Source of the DNA: Sphingopyxis macrogoltabida
Lineage (GTDB): Bacteria; Pseudomonadota; Alphaproteobacteria; Sphingomonadales; Sphingomonadaceae
Length of the DNA stretch: 64,000 nucleotides
Direction: 5' to 3'
NCBI RefSeq assembly: GCF_001314325.1
Contig: NZ_CP009429.1
Location: 4,092,501-4,156,500, forward strand
In this document: positions 1 to 7,688 of the stretch, piece after piece
Numbering within the stretch: the first letter of the stretch is position 1
Layout: the number at the start of each line of letters is the position of its first letter
Notes under the pieces: generated by a model
Databases searched by the model: none
The model's input: the letters and a program-made list of their open reading frames with translations, nothing else
Told to the model about the DNA's origin: nothing
Made by a program: the position numbers and the translations under genes

Positions 1-1306
1 AGGTTTCCGCCCGCCCGGTCGCCGCGTCGCGGTGGTTCGCGGGGTCGAAGCGCTTCAGATACAGCATTCCCATGTCGTACCAGTGGCTCGCATTGACCGT
101 GCGCTCGGGCAGGCGGGTGGGGAATTGCCGCCCCGCGATATGCGCGAACACGTCCATTTCCGCGAAGATCGACCAGTCGGGCCGATGCCGGCGGATCGCG
201 TCGGCGACCTTCCGGAAAAAAGGGCGATAGACATCCTCGCTCGGGTCTATCGCGGCGAGCACATCGTCGCCGGCGGCAACGGCCACGCCGTCTTCGATGC
301 GGTAGCGGCCGGCCGCCTCGAAGGGGCAGGCCGCGGCATCGCGCCAGATCGACACGCGGCCGGGATTGAAGATGCGCGTCGTCGTGGGGACCGCCGCACC
401 GGCCTCGTCGCGCGTCAGCACCGGCACCTCGACCGACAGGCCCCGCGCCATCGCAATCGCATCGAGCGGCGCAAGCGCCGGGCCGATACGCGGCCGTTCG
501 GGATTGGCGTCGGAGGGCGCGAGGTGCCGGTAAGCGATCGGCTGGCCGGCCCAGCCGAGACTGGGTTCGTTGAGCGTATCGAAGCCGATCACGTGCGGCA
601 TGTCGGCCAGGCGCCGCGCGATCTCGTTCATCGCGCCCAGGTAATGGCGCTGCAGATAATCCTGCACATTGACGCCGTCGATCAGAAAGTCGGGGGTTAT
701 CGTTTTCCCGGCCCAGAAGAGCGTCCACATGATCCCGTTGGCGGGAAGGCGGTAATTCGACCCCCAACTCATCTGCGGATATGCATCCTGCCGCCGTTCG
801 GGCGACGCATAGTCGTAGCGCGCCTGCATCACATGTGCCGCGCCCGCGGCGTCGAATTTCGTGAAGTCGAGACCGACCGCCTCGAAGGTCCAGCCGGGGG
901 CGCCGTCGCCGCCCGACATCCGGCTCCACACATCCTGATGGAAATCGACGAAGAGGGTGAGGCCATGCTCGCCCGCCTTGCGCGCGACCGCGGCGAAATA
1001 GTCGAGATAGGCCTCGTCATATCGCCCCGGCCCGGCATGCTCGACGGCTTCCCACGTCGTCAGCAGCCGCAGCGTGTTGAAGCCCCAATGCGCGATGCGT
1101 CCCAGATGCGCGTCGGCCTCTTCGATCGGGAAGGGCCGGCCGACGAAGGATATGCTGCGATGATCGGCAAAATCGCTGTAGACATCGGTGCCTTGCCCCG
1201 GCGGCACCTTGCAGTCGCCGCCGAGATTGACGCCGCGCAGCATCACCTGCCCGCCGTCGGCATCGAGGAACAGCGGGCCGTGCTGGCGGATCGGCAGCGT
1301 CGTCAT
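1..1306 (-). CDS. GH5 family glycoside hydrolase, endoglycoceramidase-like (3' end beyond window)
   Basis: The reading frame is open from ATG at 1306 to the window edge (435 codons), so the C-terminus is missing. The start overlaps the stop of the preceding oxygenase gene (ATGA). Near the N-terminus is RGVNLGGDCK, followed by GFNTLRLLTTWEAVEH, VDFHQDVWSR and, at about residues 243-248, DTLNEP, where Glu247 is the expected acid/base of clan A glycosidases. A later IFAEMD (Glu383) is a possible nucleophile segment. The HQD-V-S motif with the LNEP motif is characteristic of GH5 members related to endoglycoceramidases. No obvious signal peptide is present, so a cytoplasmic role on an imported glycoside is likely. 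Family is firm; substrate is unknown. Confidence 0.8.
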   Translation of the reverse strand, partial: MTTLPIRQHGPLFLDADGGQVMLRGVNLGGDCKVPPGQGTDVYSDFADHRSISFVGRPFPIEEADAHLGRIAHWGFNTLRLLTTWEAVEHAGPGRYDEAYLDYFAAVARKAGEHGLTLFVDFHQDVWSRMSGGDGAPGWTFEAVGLDFTKFDAAGAAHVMQARYDYASPERRQDAYPQMSWGSNYRLPANGIMWTLFWAGKTITPDFLIDGVNVQDYLQRHYLGAMNEIARRLADMPHVIGFDTLNEPSLGWAGQPIAYRHLAPSDANPERPRIGPALAPLDAIAMARGLSVEVPVLTRDEAGAAVPTTTRIFNPGRVSIWRDAAACPFEAAGRYRIEDGVAVAAGDDVLAAIDPSEDVYRPFFRKVADAIRRHRPDWSIFAEMDVFAHIAGRQFPTRLPERTVNASHWYDMGMLYLKRFDPANHRDAATGRAET

Positions 1307-2175
1307 GCGCGCTTGGGAATGATGCCCAGCCGCTCGGCGCGTTCGCGCCATTCGAGGCCGGCCGCCTCGGGCCAGGGCTCGGGATCGGGGATACGCCCGC
1401 CTTGGAGCGGCCAGGTGACAGGGGTCGCGCCGCCGTCGATGACCGCGCCATCGGCGATCGCGTCGCGATCGACCGACGGGTGCGGCCGCGTGCCGCCGCG
1501 GTGCGATCCGTCGGCGAAATAGATGGCGGTATAAACGCGGCGCGTCTGGTCGGAGCGGTTCGCCTTGGCCATATGCGTCGTGTAGCCGTTGTGGAAGATC
1601 ACGTCACCCGGCGCGCATTCGATGAACACCGGCGGCGTACCGGCATATTTGTCAACCAGCCTTTTGCCGTCGCCCGGCGTGCCGAAGATGTCGACATATT
1701 CGGCTTCACCGCGGTGCGAGCCGGGGACATAGCCCATGCAGCCCATTGCGGCGTCGACCTTCATCAGCGGGATCCACGCGGTTGCGGTGTCGCGTTCGAC
1801 GATCGGCCAATAGGGCTGATCCTGATGCGCCTCGGTCTCGCGCCCGCCCGCTTCCTTGTAGAGCGCCTGATCGTGCCACAATCGCACCTTTTCGGCGCCG
1901 AGCAGCGCCGCGGTCACTTCGCCGACCCTGGGGTGAAAGGTGAGCGGCCGGACACCGGGGAAATCTTCCCAAATATACTGGCACTGGAGGAAGCTCTGTT
2001 CATAGGGCGATTTCTCGTCGAGCGTGCGCGTGTCGCCGGCCTTGCGCGTGGCGACCGCTTCGTCGACCGCGGCAGCATAGGCGGCGAGTTCGTCCGCGGG
2101 GATCACGCCGGGGACATGCACGAAGCCATCGCGCCGGAACGCTTCGGCATAGGCGGCGAGCTGGCCCGGCGTCAC
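1303..2175 (-). CDS. Phytanoyl-CoA dioxygenase (PhyH) family oxygenase A
   Basis: A 290-residue member of the Fe(II)/2-oxoglutarate oxygenase superfamily. The jelly-roll iron ligands appear as H-Q-D (EAHQDQPYW) and a distal His in FHNGYTTHMAKAN; the following Arg-rich segment RSDQTRR probably binds 2-oxoglutarate. The start is GTG (VTPGQLAAYAEAF), chosen because it overlaps the upstream stop as GTGA. Family members hydroxylate small molecules or lipids using oxygen and 2-oxoglutarate. It sits between a second PhyH gene and the GH5 hydrolase in a run with 4-bp overlaps, so all are probably translated from one message. Which compound is hydroxylated cannot be read from sequence. Confidence 0.85.
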   Translation of the reverse strand: MTPGQLAAYAEAFRRDGFVHVPGVIPADELAAYAAAVDEAVATRKAGDTRTLDEKSPYEQSFLQCQYIWEDFPGVRPLTFHPRVGEVTAALLGAEKVRLWHDQALYKEAGGRETEAHQDQPYWPIVERDTATAWIPLMKVDAAMGCMGYVPGSHRGEAEYVDIFGTPGDGKRLVDKYAGTPPVFIECAPGDVIFHNGYTTHMAKANRSDQTRRVYTAIYFADGSHRGGTRPHPSVDRDAIADGAVIDGGATPVTWPLQGGRIPDPEPWPEAAGLEWRERAERLGIIPKRA

Positions 2176-2990
2176 GGTCTTTTCCCGCCCTTCAGGATCG
2201 GGAACTGCCGGTCGGGATCGGTCTGGGGTACGCGCTCGCCCTCGCGCGTCCACGCCTCGGCGCCTTCGGGGGCGTATTGGAGGATATAGGCCTTGCGTAC
2301 CGTCCCGCTTTTCAAATTCGGGCCGGTGCGATGCGGGGCGAGCGACGAGAAGATGATGATGTCGCCGCGCTTGCCGGGCGCTGGGACGGCGTCCTCGGCC
2401 TCCTCGAGGCATTTGAGGCCGATCGGGGTGATCCAGTGCTCGAGCGTGCCGAGCTTGTGCAGCCCCGGCGCGATCCACGGACAGCCGTTCTCGACATCGA
2501 CGTCGACGAGCGGGATCCAGAAGGTCAGATATTGCTGCGGCTCGATGAAGGTATAGCCATTGTCCTGATGCCAGGGAAATTCCTGCGGCTTGCCCGACTT
2601 CTTGTACACCGACTGATCCCAATAGAGGCGCACATCGGGGCCGATCAGGTCGTGGCACACGTCGGCGATCACTTCATGGGCGGCGAAGGATTTCAGGATC
2701 GGCGACTGCTTGACGATATGGCCGGTGAAGGTGATCGCATCGGCCGACGAGATGCCTTCGCGGCCTTCCTCCTTGGCGCGGATCGCCAGCTCGTGCCGAT
2801 GCTCGAGCGGATCGATCGCCGCCTCGACCGTGTCGAGTTCGGCATCGGTGAAGGCGCCGCGCAGGATGAAATAGCCCTGTTCGTCGAATTGCTTTTTCTG
2901 CTCGGGCGTCACGCGGCGCATCCCGGTGTCGGGCGCGTCGGTCCAGGTGAAATCCTTGTTTTGCGGATGGATGCGATAGGGGGCGTTCAT
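2172..2990 (-). CDS. Phytanoyl-CoA dioxygenase (PhyH) family oxygenase B
   Basis: A 272-residue Fe(II)/2-oxoglutarate-dependent oxygenase. The iron triad is visible as WHQD (FPWHQDNGYTF) and the distal His in SSLAPHRTGPN. EQGYFILRGAF near the N-terminus is the typical PhyH opening. The ATG at 2990 overlaps the previous stop (ATGA) and its own TGA overlaps the GTG of the next oxygenase, giving a three-gene oxygenase cassette. It is clearly divergent from its two neighbours, so the cassette does not look like a recent duplication; the three may act in sequence or on related positions of one substrate (inference). Confidence 0.85.
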   Translation of the reverse strand: MNAPYRIHPQNKDFTWTDAPDTGMRRVTPEQKKQFDEQGYFILRGAFTDAELDTVEAAIDPLEHRHELAIRAKEEGREGISSADAITFTGHIVKQSPILKSFAAHEVIADVCHDLIGPDVRLYWDQSVYKKSGKPQEFPWHQDNGYTFIEPQQYLTFWIPLVDVDVENGCPWIAPGLHKLGTLEHWITPIGLKCLEEAEDAVPAPGKRGDIIIFSSLAPHRTGPNLKSGTVRKAYILQYAPEGAEAWTREGERVPQTDPDRQFPILKGGKRP

Positions 2991-3790
2991 GCGGCCTCTG
3001 CCTCTTTGCGGCGGATCGGAATCCAGCGGTTGACGGGAGCGAGCGACGCCGCAGCTTCGGCGTTCACCGGCTGCGTGCCGGCGCGGCCGTAGTGATAGAC
3101 CATCGCCGCGCGGCGCTCGTCGGCGACATTGTCGGTCGACATGTGCATCAGGAAGCTGTGGAAGAAGAGCACGTCGCCGGGCTCCATCAGCGCCGGTTCG
3201 CGCGCGCTGTCGTCCTCGCTGACGATCTCGGTATAGGCGCGGTTCGCGGCGGGGCGGCGGTCGGGCACATGGTCGTGGATCGGGCCCTTGTGCGAGCCGG
3301 GCAGCACCCACAGGCAACCATTCTCCAGTGTCGCACGGCTCAGCGCCAGCCACACTCCGACCTGCGGCTGGCGGTCGAAGCGGAAATAATAGCTGTCCTG
3401 ATGCCAAGGCTGGCCGATGACGCCGGGGTTCTTGAAGATGAACTGGCTCTGGAAACAGTCTATGTCGGGGCCGAGCAGGCCCTCGACCACGTCGGCGACC
3501 GCTTCGCTTTCGGCGATCCGCCGCGTCATGCCTTCGGCGTGGCAGTTGAAGACCTTGGCGATGCGGTCCTCGGGGTTCACCGCGCTCGGGCTTGGTTCCT
3601 TTTCGGGGAAGATCGCATAGTCGGGGCCTGCCTGATAGAGGGTCTCGCCGGGATGGTCCTCGGGCGGGTTGGCGCGGATGCGCGCGATAACCTCGTCCTC
3701 GACCGCCTTGGCGTCGGCGGGATCGACAAGGCCGCGGATCACGAAAAACCCTTGTTCGTTCCACGCTTTCAGGCGCGCTGCATCGTCCAC
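2987..3790 (-). CDS. Phytanoyl-CoA dioxygenase (PhyH) family oxygenase C
   Basis: First gene of the oxygenase cassette, 267 residues when started at GTG 3790. That start is preferred because a strong purine-rich ribosome site (GAGAGGAGAG) lies a few bases upstream; a longer GTG-started frame from 3811 would put this site inside the coding region. Iron ligands are WHQD (GQPWHQDSYYF) and His in FHSFLMHMSTDN; GFFVIRGLVD opens the domain. The gene follows the symporter gene on the same strand after a 96-bp AT-rich gap that may carry its own promoter. Function beyond PhyH-type hydroxylation is not known. Confidence 0.85.
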   Translation of the reverse strand: MDDAARLKAWNEQGFFVIRGLVDPADAKAVEDEVIARIRANPPEDHPGETLYQAGPDYAIFPEKEPSPSAVNPEDRIAKVFNCHAEGMTRRIAESEAVADVVEGLLGPDIDCFQSQFIFKNPGVIGQPWHQDSYYFRFDRQPQVGVWLALSRATLENGCLWVLPGSHKGPIHDHVPDRRPAANRAYTEIVSEDDSAREPALMEPGDVLFFHSFLMHMSTDNVADERRAAMVYHYGRAGTQPVNAEAAASLAPVNRWIPIRRKEAEAA

Positions 3791-3886
3791 GACTCTCTCC
3801 TCTCGAGTCACAATAATATATCTATTTTATCATTTAAAGCCAATTTTAGATCTATTTTTGAGTGATGGCGGGTTGGCGCGGCGTTG
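3791..3886 (-). promoter_or_regulatory. AT-rich gap, possible internal promoter/operator for oxygenase cassette
   Basis: This 96-bp gap between the symporter and oxygenase C is far more AT-rich than its surroundings (runs such as ATAATATATCTATTTTATC) and contains a ribosome site at its left edge. The segment CAATTTTAGATCTATTTTT (3841-3859) resembles CAAATTCGATCTAATATT in the divergent promoter at 9952-9969, suggesting a shared operator. No regulator gene for the locus is present in the window. The alignment was made by eye. Confidence 0.35.
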
Positions 3887-5254
3887 TCAGACACCCGGCG
3901 GCGGGGCGCTGGCGCGCCGCGCCGCCAGTTCCTCGACAATCGCTTCGTGGGTGCCCTTGCGAATGGGGTAAAAGATCATCGCGATCCCGGCGACGATGAA
4001 GCCCGCGCCGGGCAGCCAGATCATGATGTCCTTGATCCCCGCGATGGTCTCTGCCGACTGCTGGGCGTTGGCGACATAACCGACGCGTTCGAGCAGCCAG
4101 CCGAACAATCCGGCGCCGACCCCCAGCGCGACCTTCAGGAAGAACTGGAACAGGCCGAAGATGAAGCTTTCGGTGCGCTCGCCGGTCTTCCATTCGCCAT
4201 ATTCGACCGTGTCGGGCAGCATCGACCAGAAGGTCATCGACAGCCCCAGCGTCCCGAGGCTCCACAGCAGCAACCAGACGGTCATCACCAGCGGCGTGCC
4301 GAAGTCGCTGACTGCAAAGACCGTCAGCAAGACGATCCCGATCGCGGTCCCCGCGAACCAAGCGTTGCGCTTGCCGATATATTTGGTGATCCACACCCAC
4401 ATCGGGATCGAAACAAGGCCGATCGCCGACATGCCGACGAGCGCGGTCCGTGATGCCGGTTCGTCGTTCAGCACATATTTGAAATAATAGAGCACCGATT
4501 TGCCGAGCGCGACCGAGCAGACGAAGGCCGCGACGGTCGCGGCGATCAGGACCCAGAAGGCGCGGTTGGGGGCGAGCGCGCGCCAATAACCCGCAAGGCT
4601 GAGCCGCGGTTCATCGCCGACCGCCTCCGGAGGTTCGCGGGTGATCCGGACAACGAGCGGATAGATCGCCGTCGCGACGATCGCGAACACCGCCGCCGCC
4701 CAGGTGAAACCCGTCGTCGCGCTGCTGCCGCCGAAGCGGGTGACGAGCGGAAAGGTCAGGTAGATGATCGTCATCGCCGCGAGCACGCCGAAGATCATCC
4801 GCCAGCCTGCGATCGTCGACCGCTCGTCGCTGTTGTCGGTTAGCCGCGCGTTGAGCGAGGTGTAGGGGATCGTCACGACCGTATAGGCGGTGCGGAAGAC
4901 GATGTGGGTAAACAGCATCCACAGGACCAGTGCGGTGCCCTCGAAGAAGGGCGGGCGCCAGTAAAGCAGCACGAACGACAGGCCGAGCGGAACGCAGCCG
5001 AAGAGGATATAGGGGCGGTAACGCCCCCAGCGGCTGCGCGTGCGGTCGGCGATCGATCCCATGATCGGGTCCTGCAGCGCATCGACGATCGAGGCGATCA
5101 TATAGATGAGGCCGGCGGTTGCCGCCGGAATGCCGACCGCGTCGGTGTAGAAGAAGAGCAGGAAGATCGAGACGCTCTGCCAATAGATGTTGCTGGCATA
5201 ATCGCCGAGCGTGAAGCCGATCTTCTTTGCGGTGCTCAGCCGGTGCTGGGTCAT
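3887..5254 (-). CDS. MFS transporter, GPH (glycoside-pentoside-hexuronide):cation symporter family
   Basis: A 455-residue polytopic inner-membrane protein with about 12 hydrophobic segments. It opens with KKIGFTLGDYASNIYW and has the GPH hallmarks QDPIMGSIADRTRSRWGRYR and, in the second half, a conserved LPDTVEYGEWKTGER segment. Such proteins import sugars or glycosides with a cation. The start overlaps the esterase stop (ATGA). Together with the upstream outer-membrane receptor it gives this locus a complete import route: receptor, periplasmic esterase, then symporter into the cytoplasm where the glycosidases and oxygenases would work. The cargo is probably a glycoside or oligosaccharide, but identity is not determinable here. 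Confidence 0.85.
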   Translation of the reverse strand: MTQHRLSTAKKIGFTLGDYASNIYWQSVSIFLLFFYTDAVGIPAATAGLIYMIASIVDALQDPIMGSIADRTRSRWGRYRPYILFGCVPLGLSFVLLYWRPPFFEGTALVLWMLFTHIVFRTAYTVVTIPYTSLNARLTDNSDERSTIAGWRMIFGVLAAMTIIYLTFPLVTRFGGSSATTGFTWAAAVFAIVATAIYPLVVRITREPPEAVGDEPRLSLAGYWRALAPNRAFWVLIAATVAAFVCSVALGKSVLYYFKYVLNDEPASRTALVGMSAIGLVSIPMWVWITKYIGKRNAWFAGTAIGIVLLTVFAVSDFGTPLVMTVWLLLWSLGTLGLSMTFWSMLPDTVEYGEWKTGERTESFIFGLFQFFLKVALGVGAGLFGWLLERVGYVANAQQSAETIAGIKDIMIWLPGAGFIVAGIAMIFYPIRKGTHEAIVEELAARRASAPPPGV

Positions 5255-6798
5255 GGAATGCTCTTCTCCTTGGCACGGCGGGCGTTGGCATGGCGTTCGA
5301 CGGCGTCGAGGCGCGCGGCATCGCTGTCCTGCTCGACCGCCGCCGATCCGGCGCGGATCCGCAACAGATTGTCCTTGCGCCCGGCCTGCGGCCAGTCGGG
5401 CAGGCCGCGCCCGCCCGGATGGCCACTGCGCGCGAAATTGACCCAATAGTCGCCCATCAGTCGCGCCGTTTCGCGATCCGACGGTCCGGCCGTGGCGGGG
5501 AGGTTCCCGAACAGATAGGCGAGCTCGCTGGCATGGCCCACGCCCTTGCGTTTCGCGCGGTCGGCCTCGGCGACATGGTCGAAGACATAGCGCCATGCCG
5601 GCGCGCCATGGTCGCGCATGATCCGGGCATAACCGCGCGCGGCTTCCTTGAAGAAATAATCGTCGATCAGCGCCGGCGCCGGCGGGTCGCCATAGGCGCG
5701 AGTGAGATCGGCGAGGCTGGCCGGATCGAGCTGGCTTTTCAGATAGTCCATCATCGCGGGCGCAAAGACTTCCTCGCTGAGTTCGGCGCTCGTCGTGCCG
5801 ACGATGAAGGGTATCCTGGGGACGTCGCCCGCGGTGAAGCGCTCGATCGGGTCGGCGAGCACGCTTTTGCCGTCGATGATCGGGCCGTTGAAGCGGTCGG
5901 CCTGCATGTCCCACATGGCGAGCTGGCCCTGCACGACATCGGCGGGCAGCGCACGGAGCGCGGCGGCGTCCGGGTCGGCAAGACCAGCCTTGGCGGCGAA
6001 GGCGGCGCCCGCCTTCTCGCCCGAAATGCGCGTCGGGCGATCGGTCCTCAGCCGCGCATAGGGTTCGCGATTGGCGCCCGACTGGACGATGGCCTTGTGG
6101 AACAGCCCCTGCGCGAGCGGCGAGGCCATCAGGAAATCGACCGCCGCGCCGCCCGCCGATTCGCCGAAGATGGTGATGTTGCCGGGATCGCCGCCGAACG
6201 CCGCGGCATTCGCCTGCACCCATTTGAGTGCGGCGATCATGTCGAGAAACGCGAAATTGGCATCGGGCTGTCCGCCCGCCTCGGCGGACAGCGCCGGGTG
6301 GGCGAAGAAGCCGAAGCGGCCGAGGCGGTAGTTGAAGTTCACGACCACTGCGCCGCGCCGCGCCAGATTGGCCCCGTCGAGCGTCGGCGACGCCGCCGAC
6401 CCCGCGACGAAGGCGCCGCCGTGGATATAGACCATCACCGGCAGCTTGCGTGCGCCTTTGGCCGGGCGCCAGAGGTTGAGGTAGAGGCAGTCCTCGCTCA
6501 ACGGCTGCGTCGAGGGCGTCGCGTCGCCGTCGAAGCGCACCTGCGGGCAGTCGTTGCCGAATTCGGCGGCGGGCCGGACGCCTGGCCATTCAGGCGCAGG
6601 AGCCGGCGGGCGCCAGCGCAGGTCGCCGACCGGCGGCGCGGCATAGGGGATGCCCGCAAAGCCTTCGACGCCGTCCTTCGCACGGCCTTCGAGCGTGCCC
6701 GCCGGCGCCTTGACCGTCGCGGGTTCGCCGTCGAGCGAGCGCGCATGGGCGGGCTGCGATATCAGCGCGGCAAACATGAGGACCAGCGCCGCACGCAT
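5251..6798 (-). CDS. Secreted type B carboxylesterase
   Basis: A 515-residue carboxylesterase of the alpha/beta-hydrolase fold. A clear signal peptide (MRAALVLMFAALISQPAHA) predicts periplasmic export. Family marks in order are EDCLYLNLWRP, the oxyanion loop YIHGGAF, the nucleophile elbow GESAGG (catalytic Ser) and the His-containing VGHASELAYLFG near the C-terminus. The ATG shares one base with the stop of the isomerase-like gene (TGATG). In context it probably removes acyl groups (for example acetyl or cinnamoyl) from the incoming compound before uptake by the symporter; that role is inferred, the enzyme class is secure. Confidence 0.88.
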   Translation of the reverse strand: MRAALVLMFAALISQPAHARSLDGEPATVKAPAGTLEGRAKDGVEGFAGIPYAAPPVGDLRWRPPAPAPEWPGVRPAAEFGNDCPQVRFDGDATPSTQPLSEDCLYLNLWRPAKGARKLPVMVYIHGGAFVAGSAASPTLDGANLARRGAVVVNFNYRLGRFGFFAHPALSAEAGGQPDANFAFLDMIAALKWVQANAAAFGGDPGNITIFGESAGGAAVDFLMASPLAQGLFHKAIVQSGANREPYARLRTDRPTRISGEKAGAAFAAKAGLADPDAAALRALPADVVQGQLAMWDMQADRFNGPIIDGKSVLADPIERFTAGDVPRIPFIVGTTSAELSEEVFAPAMMDYLKSQLDPASLADLTRAYGDPPAPALIDDYFFKEAARGYARIMRDHGAPAWRYVFDHVAEADRAKRKGVGHASELAYLFGNLPATAGPSDRETARLMGDYWVNFARSGHPGGRGLPDWPQAGRKDNLLRIRAGSAAVEQDSDAARLDAVERHANARRAKEKSIP

Positions 6799-7688
6799 CA
6801 GGCGGCGACCGAGGCCGCGGCTTCGGCGAAGCATTGCCGCGCGACATCGATCAGAAAGGCGGATTCGGTCCAGCGGTCGCTCTCCTCGCGCCATTCGCCA
6901 TCGGGGCCCCGCACCATCTTCGGATAGAAGGCGCGCGCGGGCAACAGCTCGGGATGCACCGCAAAATAGTCGCCCGGCTTCGCATCGCGCAGAAACCCGT
7001 CGAAGCTCGCGGTCCACATGCGGCGGTAATAGTCGAGATGTCGCGTCTCGGCAGGGTCGCTCGCGGTAATCTGGCCAAAGGCGTTCGACGAGACGCGCAG
7101 GTGCATGAAGCGCGTGCGCTCGAACACCGGACGCATCGCCTCGAACTTCATGTCCATGTCGCCATAGGTCAATTCGTGGCCGATGTACCAATGGCCGAAA
7201 TCGCCGTTGAAGCGGAGTTCGGGCAGTTTCTCGATCAGGTCGAGCGTGCGGCGGATATCCTGCGTCATCGTCGCGCGGTGCGTTTCGAGATAAATGGGAT
7301 GATCGATCGTGGTCGAAATATCGAGCATCGCCTCGGCAAGCCGGAGCATTTCGCTGTCGCTCTCGAGCCCGGTGCCGAGCTGGACGGTCGAGCAATCGCA
7401 GCCGGCGTCTTGCCATTTCATCGCGGCGTCGGCCATCTGGTCGACGTCGTCGAAGATGCGCATCAGCCCGGTCGGGATCAGCCCGGCGTCGATCGCCGCC
7501 TGCGGTTCGAGCGTCTGGATCGCTTCGTACCCCGCCGCCTTGAGCGCCGCGTAGATCGTCGCGCGGTCGCCACGCGGCCCGGCGGACCAGTCGGGCAGCT
7601 CGGCCGGCGTCAGGAAGCTGATGCCGGCGAGCAGCCGCGGCGGCGCCGCACTGCCGTCACTCGTATTCGCCGGCTCAGAACGTAACAT
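6798..7688 (-). CDS. Sugar phosphate isomerase/epimerase-like TIM-barrel protein
   Basis: A 296-residue protein of the xylose-isomerase-like TIM-barrel (AP endonuclease 2-like) type. The Glu/His metal-ligand pattern can be followed: YLETHR, GDFGHWYIGHE, and HLRVSSN near the third strand pair. Members isomerise or epimerise sugars and inositols or act on keto-sugars. The start at ATG 7688 overlaps the receptor stop by 14 bases; no other usable start lies nearby. It is translated in the same cluster as an esterase and symporter, so it probably processes a released sugar or oxidised sugar. Residue details suggest a divergent subfamily. Confidence 0.7.
   Translation of the reverse strand: MLRSEPANTSDGSAAPPRLLAGISFLTPAELPDWSAGPRGDRATIYAALKAAGYEAIQTLEPQAAIDAGLIPTGLMRIFDDVDQMADAAMKWQDAGCDCSTVQLGTGLESDSEMLRLAEAMLDISTTIDHPIYLETHRATMTQDIRRTLDLIEKLPELRFNGDFGHWYIGHELTYGDMDMKFEAMRPVFERTRFMHLRVSSNAFGQITASDPAETRHLDYYRRMWTASFDGFLRDAKPGDYFAVHPELLPARAFYPKMVRGPDGEWREESDRWTESAFLIDVARQCFAEAAASVAA

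Noticed and set aside
32..1522. A 496-codon open frame on the plus strand
   Set aside because: It lies antisense to the GH5 and oxygenase A genes, is Arg-rich without family motifs, and exists because GC-rich third positions leave the opposite frame open.
1303..2658. A 451-codon fused frame in front of oxygenase A
   Set aside because: The first part is an out-of-frame reading of oxygenase B; the real start is GTG 2175, with the domain beginning directly after it.
5227..6927. A 566-codon plus-strand open frame
   Set aside because: Antisense shadow of the carboxylesterase gene, which has full catalytic motifs.
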